Shown here in pieces: positions 32,676 to 40,163 of a stretch of DNA of 48,130 nucleotides (positions are counted from its first letter, which is position 1; each line of letters opens with the position of its first letter). Made by a program: the position numbers and the translations under genes. The notes under the pieces are model-generated. The model was not told where the DNA came from and made no database searches. It saw only the letters and a list, made by a program, of their open reading frames with translations. This DNA is from Acidimicrobiales bacterium (GTDB lineage: Bacteria > Actinomycetota > Acidimicrobiia > Acidimicrobiales > JACCXE01): positions 1 through 48,130 of the forward strand of contig DASZWD010000003.1 of the NCBI GenBank assembly GCA_035546775.1. Reading direction: 5' to 3'.

Positions 32676-34139
32676 ATGATTGACGGACGTACTCCCGCGA
32701 TTGCCGGTGCGGCGCAAGTGGTCCAACGCCCCGACGAGGTCGTGCTCGTCGACGGGCGCGGGCCTATCGAGTTGATGGTCGACGCCGCGCGCGCTGCCGC
32801 CGACGACGCCGGCGTGCCCGCGTTGCTACAGAAGCTGGACTGGGTCGCCGTGGTCGGCGGCGTGTGGCGTTTTACGAACCCGGGCGCCCTCATCGCCCGC
32901 GCGGTCGGTTCACCCGACGCCGCGACCGCACTCTCGGCGTTTTCGGGCTCTTCGGGCCAGGACCTCGTCGGCATGGCGGCCGAACGCATTGCCCGCGGCG
33001 AGATCGAGGTCGCGCTCGTGGTCGGTGGTGAGGCGCGCTACTCCGAGCAACGATTGAAGAAGGCCGGTGAGGTGCCGCGCTGGATCACCGAGCCGGGCGA
33101 CGGCACGCCCGAGTCGCTGTCACCGTTTGCGCCGGAGATGCTGGCGGAGATGGCGACGCTCGGCCCGCCGGCGGTTGCGTACGCACTGTTCGAGGACAGT
33201 CTGCGGGCGTCGCGCGGCGAGTCGATCGATGCGATGCGCGATCGAGCGGCGAAGCTGTGGGCGGCCATGAGCGAAGCGGCGGCCGGCAACCCGTACGCCT
33301 GGGATCGCAATGCGCACTCGCCGACCGAGGTGCGCGAGCCCACACCGGACAACCGCATGATCTCGTTCCCGTATACGAAGGCGATGGTTGCGAACAATCA
33401 GGTCGACATGGCGTCGGCGACGCTGCTGTGTTCGGTCGACGCGGCGCGCGCCGCCGGCGTCGCCGACGACCGACTCGTCTTTCCGCTCGTCGTCACCGTG
33501 GCCCACGAGACGTGGCAGATCATCAACCGTGACGAACTGCACGGCTGCCCGGCACTCACCACCGCGGGAACGACCGCCTTCGCGCAAGCGGGCATCGCGG
33601 CCGATGACGTCGAGCACGTGGATCTCTACGCGTGTTTTCCGTCGATCGTGCAGATGTCGGCTAACGCGCTGGGCTTGTCGACAGACCGGCCACTGACCGT
33701 CACCGGCGGTCTCGGGTTCGCCGGCGCGCCGCTGGCGAATGCCGCGGGCCAGTCGATCGCCGCGATCGTGCCGCTCGTACGCCGCGGTGGTTACGGGTTG
33801 GTGCACGGCAACGGCGGTGTCGCGACGAAGCACGCGTTCGGTGTGTACGGCACGACGCCTCCCTCACAGTTCCGTCGCATTGATTGCCAGGGCGATGTCG
33901 TCGACAACGCGCGCGCCGGTGTGCCTGAGGGATGGGCTGGTGAGGGTGTCGTCGAAGCGGCGACCGTCGTGTACGACCGTGAGGGACCGGCCAACGTCTT
34001 CGCCGCGCTGCGCACCGCCGAAGGAGCACGCGCCTTCGCTCGCACAGCCGACGAGTCTGCGATGACCGAAGCGATGAACCACGGCATCGCGGGCCTGGCG
34101 GCGTCACGCACGGCCGACGGAGAACTTCACATGGTGTGA
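32676..34139 (+). CDS. Thiolase-superfamily protein (acetyl-CoA acetyltransferase-like)
   Basis: A 487-residue thiolase-fold protein like those annotated acetyl-CoA acetyltransferase in actinobacteria (Rv1867-like, from memory). It keeps AAERIARGEIEVALVVGGEA, the GLGFAGAPLANAAGQSIA segment and a C-terminal VHGNGGVATKHAFGVY. At the usual catalytic-Cys site the sequence is SAFSGSSGQD, with Ser instead of Cys, so classical thiolysis is doubtful. ATG 32676 is preferred; GTG 32673 is adjacent. No ribosome site precedes it, and TTAGCT at 32663-32668 would give a leaderless message. Its stop overlaps the next gene's GTG. Confidence 0.85.
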   Translation: MIDGRTPAIAGAAQVVQRPDEVVLVDGRGPIELMVDAARAAADDAGVPALLQKLDWVAVVGGVWRFTNPGALIARAVGSPDAATALSAFSGSSGQDLVGMAAERIARGEIEVALVVGGEARYSEQRLKKAGEVPRWITEPGDGTPESLSPFAPEMLAEMATLGPPAVAYALFEDSLRASRGESIDAMRDRAAKLWAAMSEAAAGNPYAWDRNAHSPTEVREPTPDNRMISFPYTKAMVANNQVDMASATLLCSVDAARAAGVADDRLVFPLVVTVAHETWQIINRDELHGCPALTTAGTTAFAQAGIAADDVEHVDLYACFPSIVQMSANALGLSTDRPLTVTGGLGFAGAPLANAAGQSIAAIVPLVRRGGYGLVHGNGGVATKHAFGVYGTTPPSQFRRIDCQGDVVDNARAGVPEGWAGEGVVEAATVVYDREGPANVFAALRTAEGARAFARTADESAMTEAMNHGIAGLAASRTADGELHMV

Positions 34140-35416
34140 GCGCAAACAGACGTAGGCGTCGACCGTTGAGCTCCGAAAGTCCCTTGCCGGTGGAAGGACG
34201 GGGCCGCCCCAGGGGCGCGCCCGGGCGCGTCGCGGACGCGCAGCGCCAAGCGCGTCCGACCTTGCTGCTCGCCGGTGCGTTCCTCGTAGCCGCGGCGGCC
34301 GGGACCGCCGTGCCGCACTGGACGGGCCGCTGGCTGTCGCTGCACCTGGCGCTGGCCGGCGCCCTGGTCCTGGCGATCTCCGGCGCAACGCAGTTCCTGG
34401 CGGTCACGTGGGGCGCGGCACCGCCTCCTGTGCGCGCCGTCTCTGTGACGCAGCGGTGGCTCGTCACCGGCGGCGCCGTGCTCGTCGTCGCCGGCCGCCA
34501 GGGCAGCTGGTCCTGGGTCGTCGCCGTCGGCGCGGTGTCGACCGTCGCGGGTCTCGTGACGCTCGCCGTAATCCTGTGCGCCATCGCCCGGCGTGCCGTC
34601 CAGCCACGGGTGCGGCCCGCCATAACGGCGTATCTCGTCGGTATCGCGACAGGGGTGGTGGGCGTAGTCCTTGGAGGGGTCCTCGGTTCCGGCGGTGGCG
34701 GCGATCTCGCGGGGCGGTTGCGCGACGTGCACGAGACGCTGAACCTCCTCGGACTCGCGGGTTTCGTGGTGGCGGGAACGCTGCCGTTCTTCGTGGCCAC
34801 CGAGGCAAAGGTGAAGATGTCGCGGCGCGCGACGCACGCCGCGCAGTGGGGCATCCAATCGCTGATGGCGGCGGGGCTCGCGGTGGCGACGATCGGGTTG
34901 GTCGGGCGTTGGCGTGTGGCCGCAGCCGCGGGGTTCGTCGGCTACGCCGCCGCGCTGCTGTGCCTGCTCGCCCTGATGCCGCGCGTGCGCGGCAAGCAAC
35001 TGCGCTGGGCAGGTCCACGGCTCGTCCAAACCGGCGCCGCGATCACATGGTGGGTCGGCTCCGTGGTCTACGCCGGCGCACGCGCCGGGCGCGGTCTGCC
35101 GCCCTTTGCCGGCGGCGTTGTGCCGGCGCTCGTCGTCGGTGGCTACGTGCAGCTCATCGTGGGCTCGCTGTCGTACTTCGGGCCCGTGCTGGTCGGCGGC
35201 GGTCACGAGCAGCTGGCCGCCAGCTTCCGTATCACCCGCTCCTGGCTCGGACTGGTCAGCGGCAACGTTGCCGTCGTAGCGGCGACCGTGGGCGGGCTCC
35301 GGGTCGTATACGGCGTGGCGCTGGCCGCATGGGCGCTCGACGGCGCTGTGCGCGCGGTACTGCTCGTGGTGGCTCGGCGTCGGCTCACGCAGACGCCACC
35401 GGCCAACGCCGCATAG
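34136..35416 (+). CDS. Polytopic membrane protein, possible NO/copper-related
   Basis: A 426-residue protein with a basic, disordered first ~40 residues and then about 10-12 hydrophobic segments. Conserved-looking polar spots in the membrane region include SLHLALAGALVLAISGATQF and VHETLNLLGLAGFVVAGTLPFF (possible His ligands). The general pattern recalls the N-terminal membrane domain of some actinobacterial copper nitrite reductases and NnrS-like proteins. I offer this only because the next genes look like a nitrosative-stress cassette. The GTG start at 34136 overlaps the thiolase stop by four bases; the true start could be ~10 codons later. Confidence 0.75.
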   Translation: MSANRRRRRPLSSESPLPVEGRGRPRGAPGRVADAQRQARPTLLLAGAFLVAAAAGTAVPHWTGRWLSLHLALAGALVLAISGATQFLAVTWGAAPPPVRAVSVTQRWLVTGGAVLVVAGRQGSWSWVVAVGAVSTVAGLVTLAVILCAIARRAVQPRVRPAITAYLVGIATGVVGVVLGGVLGSGGGGDLAGRLRDVHETLNLLGLAGFVVAGTLPFFVATEAKVKMSRRATHAAQWGIQSLMAAGLAVATIGLVGRWRVAAAAGFVGYAAALLCLLALMPRVRGKQLRWAGPRLVQTGAAITWWVGSVVYAGARAGRGLPPFAGGVVPALVVGGYVQLIVGSLSYFGPVLVGGGHEQLAASFRITRSWLGLVSGNVAVVAATVGGLRVVYGVALAAWALDGAVRAVLLVVARRRLTQTPPANAA

Positions 35417-35445
35417 GGACGATCGGCCCTACCGCCGCCTCCGCT

Positions 35446-35471
35446 ATTTCTCTACCCTTCGGTAGAGAAAT
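35446..35471. promoter_or_regulatory. Operator-like palindrome overlapping a start codon
   Basis: The 11-bp arms ATTTCTCTACC (35446-35456) and GGTAGAGAAAT (35461-35471) are perfect reverse complements around CTTC. The right arm includes the A and T of the regulator's ATG (35470-35472), and a -10-like TATTTC (35445-35450) lies in the left arm. A dimer bound here would cover promoter and start. The adjacent winged-helix regulator is the obvious ligand (autoregulation). As RNA the same sequence would form a hairpin sequestering the start codon. Confidence 0.65.
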
Positions 35472-36114
35472 GACCCTGCCCCGTTCCGACGCCGAGCCCG
35501 ACGCACTCCGCGCTCGAGCTCTCGCGAGCCGCAGTCGCCGCGAACTGCTCGCCATCCTGCAGGAGGGACCGGCTGCAGTGGTCGCGCTGGCCGCGGCGAC
35601 GGGCTTGCACGTGAACGCGATCCGCCAACACCTTGCGGTGCTCGAGTCCGCCGGCCTCGTGGTACGTGAGCCTTCGCCGCCCCGTGACGAACCGGGCCGC
35701 CGCGGCAACGTCTACCGCGCTGTCCAAGCGATCTCGCCGGTCAATCCGTTCGAGCGGATCGCAGGCATGCTCAGCCGCGTCGCCGACGGTGCGTCGATCG
35801 ACGAGGTCGCGGCCGACGAAGGCGCTCGCCTCGCCGACGCGCACGCGGCGAGCTCGGCGGTGGACGCCGTCGCCGCGGCCGCGGGCGACCTCGGTTTCAA
35901 CGTCCGTCGCCGGCCACGCCGTGCCGCCACCGCAATCGAGCTGCACGACTGCCCGTTCGCTGCCATCGCCGGTCCCACCGTGTGTGCGCTGCATCGTGCC
36001 GCGGTCGAGCACCTCGCAGCGCGGCTCGCCGCCCGGGTCGAGGACTTCAGCGTCGTCGATCCGCGGCGCGGTCCGTGCTCGCTGTCCATCGCACCCCTCG
36101 GAGGAATCCCATGA
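35470..36114 (+). CDS. Winged-helix regulator with C-terminal Cys motif (ArsR/SufR-like)
   Basis: A 214-residue regulator. Residues ~15-75 form a winged helix: RRELLAILQEGPAAVVALAA, then ATGLHVNAIRQHLAVLESAG, then LVVREP. The C-terminal half carries HDCPFAAIAGPTVCALH and RRGPCSLSI, three Cys plus His, spaced as in Fe-S-binding relatives such as SufR. It therefore probably senses NO, oxygen or iron-sulfur status through a cluster (inference). It starts at ATG 35470 inside its own palindrome. Its stop overlaps the ATG of the RIC gene, so regulator and repair protein are co-translated. Confidence 0.87.
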   Translation: MTLPRSDAEPDALRARALASRSRRELLAILQEGPAAVVALAAATGLHVNAIRQHLAVLESAGLVVREPSPPRDEPGRRGNVYRAVQAISPVNPFERIAGMLSRVADGASIDEVAADEGARLADAHAASSAVDAVAAAAGDLGFNVRRRPRRAATAIELHDCPFAAIAGPTVCALHRAAVEHLAARLAARVEDFSVVDPRRGPCSLSIAPLGGIP

Positions 36115-36809
36115 CCGACGTCCACACTTCGAATTCGCTCGGCGATCTCGTCGCGGCCAATCCCGCGTCGGCCCGCGTCCTCGAGCGCTACGGGCTCGAC
36201 TACTGCTGCCATGGCGCCGACACCCTCGCGGACGCGTGCCGCGCGCGCGACGTCGACCCGGCCGCAGTAGAGGCCGATCTCGCCGGGCTCGCCGTTCACG
36301 GCGACACCGCGTGGCGCGACCTCGACGCGCCCGCGCTTGCGGCACACATTGTCGCCACGCACCATGCCTACCTCCACGAGGAACTGCCCGCCCTCGACGG
36401 CCTCGCAGCCAAAGTGCTCGGCGTGCACGGCGAGCGGCATCCTGAGTTGGTCGAGGTACGGCGTCTCGTGAACGCGTTGTACGCCGACCTCGAGCCCCAC
36501 ATGCTGAAAGAGGAGCGGATCCTGTTTCCCGCCATCACCGCGTTGGCGGACGGGCCCCGCGACTTCCCGTTCGGGTCGATCGCCAACCCGATCCGGATGA
36601 TGTCCCTCGAGCACGAGCGCGACGGTGACGTTTTGCGCGCCCTGCGGTCGGTGACGCGGGACTTCGCGATCCCCGACGACGCCTGCGCGAGTTACCGGTC
36701 GCTGTACGAACGTCTCGAAGCGCTCGAGGCCGACACGCACTTGCACATCCTCAAGGAGAACCACACGCTGTTCCCCGCCGCGCTCGTATTGGCTGACGAC
36801 CATGTGTGA
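36111..36809 (+). CDS. ric: RIC/ScdA-type iron-sulfur cluster repair di-iron protein
   Basis: A 232-residue protein. The N-terminal DUF542/ScdA_N domain has LVAANPASARVLERYGLDYCCHGADTLADAC. The hemerythrin-like domain supplies His/Glu ligands in HIVATHHAYLHEELP, LEPHMLKEERILFPA, MMSLEHERDGD and LHILKENHTLFPA. RIC proteins (YtfE/ScdA/DnrN) repair Fe-S clusters damaged by NO or peroxide. An ideal GGAGGAATCCC precedes ATG 36111, which overlaps the regulator stop. Its final bases overlap the start of the next hemerythrin gene. Confidence 0.94.
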   Translation: MTDVHTSNSLGDLVAANPASARVLERYGLDYCCHGADTLADACRARDVDPAAVEADLAGLAVHGDTAWRDLDAPALAAHIVATHHAYLHEELPALDGLAAKVLGVHGERHPELVEVRRLVNALYADLEPHMLKEERILFPAITALADGPRDFPFGSIANPIRMMSLEHERDGDVLRALRSVTRDFAIPDDACASYRSLYERLEALEADTHLHILKENHTLFPAALVLADDHV

Positions 36810-37254
36810 CCACTGCGGTTGCCGCGAGTACCCGCCGATCGCGGAGCTGACCGCCGAACACGAAGCGATCCTCGCGCTCGCCGAACCGTTGGCCGACGCC
36901 ATCCGTCACCAGCGACCTGTAGACGAGCCTGGCCGCGCCCGGCTTGTCGAACTGCTCGATCTCCACGTCACCAAGGAAGAGGCCGGGCTTTACCCGCTGC
37001 TTATTGCCGTGACCGGCGACGCGGCCGACGCCTTCGCGCATCTCGAAGCCGAGCACGCCGAGCTGTTCGCGGCCCTCGAGCAGCGCAGCTTCGACCACCT
37101 GGCGCTGTACGCGTTGCAGCGCCATATCGAAGAGGAAGAGGAAGTCCTCTTCAACGCGGCGCTGTTCCGGTTCGACGGCGACGCGTGGGACGACCTCGAG
37201 TCCGCGCACCGCCACGTCGAACAAGCGCTCACGGTCGTGAGTCGAGGAATGTGA
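36802..37254 (+). CDS. Hemerythrin-domain protein with N-terminal Cys motif
   Basis: A 150-residue protein opening with MCDHCGCREYP, a compact C-x2-C-x-C metal-binding-like motif. A hemerythrin four-helix bundle follows, with ligands in LTAEHEAIL, LLDLHVTKEEAGLYPLL, HLEAEHAELFAAL, ALQRHIEEEEEVLF and ESAHRHVEQA. Its ATG at 36802 lies eight bases inside the RIC gene, so the two are tightly coupled. It probably binds a di-iron centre, acting in O2/NO/iron handling as a partner of RIC. The MCDHCGC start is common to actinobacterial homologues, from memory. Confidence 0.9.
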   Translation: MCDHCGCREYPPIAELTAEHEAILALAEPLADAIRHQRPVDEPGRARLVELLDLHVTKEEAGLYPLLIAVTGDAADAFAHLEAEHAELFAALEQRSFDHLALYALQRHIEEEEEVLFNAALFRFDGDAWDDLESAHRHVEQALTVVSRGM

Positions 37255-37530
37255 CGCCGGTTCGGCGGAACATGCGCCGCGTCGCCTGATCCGCGTCTAC
37301 CGCCGTACTGATCAGAGCCAGCCGGCGAGTGTCTCGATGCCCCGCCGGCGTTCGGGCCCACGGTTGCACGTTCAGCACTGCGACGCCGGCCTCGCGGTAG
37401 GCCGCGAGCCGGTCGTTCATGGCTCGACCGTTCCATCCGTTCCCGGTTCCGACGAATCTCGAGGTTTTCTTCCGGCCCCACCCGGGACCAGGACCGGGAT
37501 CGGGACACGCCCCTGCTGATCCCTAATCGA
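37229..37530 (-). pseudogene. Possible remnant of an LLM (luciferase-like F420/FMN) oxidoreductase
   Basis: On the minus strand, 37420-37229 encodes MNDRLAAYREAGVAVLNVQPWA and then a short tail to a stop. This matches the C-terminal helix-strand of luciferase-like monooxygenases in style. Directly upstream, the same frame reads VGTGNGWNGRA, and another frame reads VPIPVLVPGGAGRK, resembling the preceding family segment. This suggests a frameshifted fragment without start or catalytic core. It overlaps the hemerythrin gene end by 26 bp. The similarity is by eye and weak. The rest of the 37255-37587 gap shows nothing else. Confidence 0.35.
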
Positions 37531-37587
37531 CGTGAAGGTTGCGAGCGCTGGTGGGAGAGCGTCGCACTCCGAGTACCCTCCGACAGC

Positions 37588-37959
37588 GTGATGCGCCGCC
37601 ACGTCGCGATCCTCGTCGCGCTCGTCGCCGCAGCGCTCGGCATCGTCGGTTCGGCCGCGGTGTCGGAACTCGCGGTCGCGTCGCCGGTGTCGTCGTCGAT
37701 GCACGCCGGCGTCTTCACCGAGCAGCGCGCGGCGCACATGATCGGCGCCGCCACCGAGCCGAGCGCCGTGGCTTCCTTGGCGCGACCCGCACGCCGCGAC
37801 GTCGACGTCGCATCGCCCAAAGTCGCTGCCCTCTTCGCTGCCGGTCTTCGCGGGACCGGCCCGGCTAACGACTTGCTCGCCACCGCGCTGACCCCGTCGA
37901 TCCAGGTTCGCCGTTTGCTGGCGAACGACGTCGCCGGCCGAGCACCGCCCGTTCGCTAG
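37588..37959 (+). CDS. Small secreted hypothetical protein
   Basis: A 123-residue frame from GTG 37588 (or ATG 37591). It begins with a basic MRRH and a hydrophobic stretch (VAILVALVAAALGIVGSAAV), a plausible signal peptide or anchor. The remainder is Ala/Val/Arg-rich without a recognisable domain. A -10-like TACCCT at 37574-37579 would allow a leaderless GTG start. An opposing minus-strand frame covers the same DNA but has no better signals. I regard it as a real but unassigned gene with limited confidence. Confidence 0.4.
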   Translation: MMRRHVAILVALVAAALGIVGSAAVSELAVASPVSSSMHAGVFTEQRAAHMIGAATEPSAVASLARPARRDVDVASPKVAALFAAGLRGTGPANDLLATALTPSIQVRRLLANDVAGRAPPVR

Positions 37960-38090
37960 CCGCTCCGGGCGCGACTTCCGCGCTGCATGCCAAGCCGCAC
38001 CGCGCCTTCTTGTCGCGCGTGCGCGCACCGTTCACCCCGATGACTCGCGCCGCCGCGCGGTCGGTCACGCGTAACCAAAGGACAACAGCC

Positions 38091-38429
38091 TTGAGTAATC
38101 ACGACACCCTGCTTCTCTTCTATCTCGGCATCGGCTTCAGCATCTTCCTGCTCTACATGGCCTTCACTCACGACGGAATCCACGGACACACGCCGCTGTC
38201 AATGCGCATCCGCTACGACCGCTGGGCGCGCATCCTCGCGGTCGTCGGAGTACTCCATCCCGGATTCGCCCTCTGCGGTCTCGACCTTGCCCGTCAGCTG
38301 ATGCGACTCGACGAACCACCGACGGCGCGTGCGCAGACAACGCTGCGCCGAGCGCGGTGGGGGACCCGCGCATCGTTCGCCGTCGGCGCGGTCGCGTCCG
38401 TCACCTATCTCGCGGTGAGTCCGCAATGA
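38091..38429 (+). CDS. Small two- to three-helix membrane protein
   Basis: A 112-residue protein. TTG at 38091 is preferred because AAAGGA lies 8 bases upstream and the hydrophobic segment begins soon after: TLLLFYLGIGFSIFLLYMAF, with a second helix near ILAVVGVLHPGFALCG and a third near FAVGAVASVTYLAV. Several His residues (THDGIHGH) lie after the first helix. An in-frame GTG at 38010 would add 27 basic residues. No family is recognised. Confidence 0.6.
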   Translation: MSNHDTLLLFYLGIGFSIFLLYMAFTHDGIHGHTPLSMRIRYDRWARILAVVGVLHPGFALCGLDLARQLMRLDEPPTARAQTTLRRARWGTRASFAVGAVASVTYLAVSPQ

Positions 38430-38476
38430 GGGCGTGGACGCGGGCGCCCGAACGCTGATGGGGCGGAGTGTGGCCG

Positions 38477-39133
38477 TCAGGCGCGGTGCAACTGACGGCG
38501 CATGTCGGCGGCGGCGGTGAGGGTGCCGCGCACTGTGCCGGTGACCTTGCTGCGGCCGCTCCGGCGGCGGTAGGCGACACCGACTTCGCGGATGCGCCAG
38601 TCGGCGGCTGCGGCGGCCAGCACCATCTCGAGCGGCCAGCCCGAGCGGCGGTCGCGCAGGTCGAGGTCGAGCAATGCGGTGCGATGGGCAACGCGCATGG
38701 GTCCGAGATCGGTGATCGCGGCGCCGGTCTGGCGGCGGACTGCCCGCGCCACATAGCGGTTGGCCAGCCGGGCGTGCAACGGCCACGCCCCCCGCTCGGG
38801 CCGCCGCGCCCCGAGCACGAGGTCGGCATCTCCTCGCGCGACGACGTCGACCAACTGGGGCAGCGCGCCGGGGTCGAGCGAGCCGTCGCAGTCCATGAAC
38901 GCTACGACGGCGGCGGACGCTTCGGTGAGCCCGCGGAAACAGGCGGCGCCGAAGCCGCGCTGGTCCTCCCGCACGACGGTGGCTCCGAGGGCGGCGGCCA
39001 CCGCGCCCGAACCATCGGTCGATCCGTTGTCGACCACGATCGCCCGGTAGCCCGCGGGCAGCCGTTCCAGCACCCACGGCAACGCCTCGACTTCGTCGAG
39101 AACGGGCAGGATGACGTCGACGGCGGCCGTCAC
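38477..39133 (-). CDS. Family 2 glycosyltransferase
   Basis: A 218-residue GT2 (GT-A fold) enzyme with VDVILPVLDEVEALPWVLE, the nucleotide-binding IVVDNGSTDGS, GFGAACFRGL and the metal-binding FMDCDGSLDP (DxD equivalent). There is no membrane segment, so it is shorter than polyprenyl-P glycosyltransferases such as DPM1, though it belongs to that style. It starts at GTG 39131-39133, overlapping the methyltransferase stop (GTGA). It is the last gene of a five-gene minus-strand operon. Confidence 0.9.
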   Translation of the reverse strand: MTAAVDVILPVLDEVEALPWVLERLPAGYRAIVVDNGSTDGSGAVAAALGATVVREDQRGFGAACFRGLTEASAAVVAFMDCDGSLDPGALPQLVDVVARGDADLVLGARRPERGAWPLHARLANRYVARAVRRQTGAAITDLGPMRVAHRTALLDLDLRDRRSGWPLEMVLAAAAADWRIREVGVAYRRRSGRSKVTGTVRGTLTAAADMRRQLHRA

Positions 39134-39720
39134 GACGCCGCTGGCGCCAGCTGGGCGATGAAGCGCCCGTCGATCCGCAACCACTGACGCAGTCGCAAGC
39201 CGGCCGCGGTTGCCAGCGTGGCCAACTCGTCGGCGCCGACCCACGCCCACGCGAACCACGGCCCGACGTGGTCGTCCACCTCGAGGCGAACGTCCTCGAC
39301 GCGGGTGGCGGTGCCGGGCGGGTTCACCTCGACGTAGGCGACGCCGGCGGGGGCCAGCAGTTCGGCCACCCGTGACAGGATCCGCACCGGGTCGCCGCCG
39401 ATCCCGACGTTGCCGTCGAAGAGCAACACCGAGCGCCAGCGTCCTTCGCCCGGCACCCGGTCGAACACTGAGCGGCAGATCGCCGACGCGCCGCGACCGA
39501 GCGTGCGGTCGACGGCGTAGGGCGACGTGTCCACGCCCAGCGCCGGCACGCCGATCTCTCCGAGCGCGACCACGAGCCGACCCGGACCGCAACCCACGTC
39601 GAGCACCGGCCCGTGCATGGTCGCCAACACCGCACGCTCGCCGGGAGTCGCCGGCGCGTCCCACGCATCGACAGGCAAGTGGGCGACGGACCCGCCACGC
39701 CGGCGCAGCGCCGCCGTCAC
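39130..39720 (-). CDS. Class I SAM-dependent methyltransferase
   Basis: A 196-residue methyltransferase-fold protein. SAM-binding motif I is VLDVGCGPGRLVVALGE, motif II GVDTSPYAV, and the motif near strand 4 is SVLLFDGNVGIGGDP. The target is unknown; the neighbouring glycosyltransferases suggest a sugar or lipid-linked intermediate. The start GTG 39718-39720 overlaps the upstream membrane-protein stop. Confidence 0.87.
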   Translation of the reverse strand: MTAALRRRGGSVAHLPVDAWDAPATPGERAVLATMHGPVLDVGCGPGRLVVALGEIGVPALGVDTSPYAVDRTLGRGASAICRSVFDRVPGEGRWRSVLLFDGNVGIGGDPVRILSRVAELLAPAGVAYVEVNPPGTATRVEDVRLEVDDHVGPWFAWAWVGADELATLATAAGLRLRQWLRIDGRFIAQLAPAAS

Positions 39721-40163
39721 GACTGGGGCGTCCCGTGTCGGTGGGTGCGCGCCCATGCGGCGGCGCCGACGGTCGCGCTGACCGCGGTGATGACGGCGAT
39801 GGTGACGACGAGGTTGCGGGTGTAATCCAACGGCAGCACGGTCGCGTTGCGCACCCGCGTCGAGGGCCCCGCCAGCAGCGGCACAGCGAACAGCACCAGG
39901 CTGGCGCTCAGCGCGAGGCCCACGCGCGCGGGGCGGCGGAACGGCAGTGGGACGATCCGCGTCGCGACGCCGCCAGCGACGAGCAGCGGCGCCCACAGGA
40001 AGTCGTGGGCCACGCCGGACGCGCCGAGGAACAGCGACAGGTTGACGATCCGCGCCGGGCGCAAGTGCAGCAGCGCGCCGCGTACGCCGAAGCCGACGAT
40101 GGCGGCGCCGAGCGCCATCGCCGTCCAGAACAGGCGCCCGCCCGCGGGACGGGACTCGCTCAC
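39717..40163 (-). CDS. Small four-helix membrane protein
   Basis: A 148-residue protein with about four hydrophobic segments: FWTAMALGAAIVGFGVRGALL, FLWAPLLVAGGVATRIV, VGLALSASLVLFAVPLL and LVVTIAVITAVSATVGAAAW. It starts at GTG 40161-40163, overlapping the molybdoenzyme stop, and its own stop overlaps the methyltransferase GTG. No known domain is recognised. Position directly after the membrane-bound molybdoenzyme suggests a partner subunit, which is inference. Confidence 0.75.
   Translation of the reverse strand: MSESRPAGGRLFWTAMALGAAIVGFGVRGALLHLRPARIVNLSLFLGASGVAHDFLWAPLLVAGGVATRIVPLPFRRPARVGLALSASLVLFAVPLLAGPSTRVRNATVLPLDYTRNLVVTIAVITAVSATVGAAAWARTHRHGTPQS

Noticed and set aside
37417-38028. 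Minus-strand frame opposite the small secreted protein
   Set aside because: It has no signal peptide, domain or ribosome site. The plus-strand frame has at least a signal-like N-terminus, although neither is certain.
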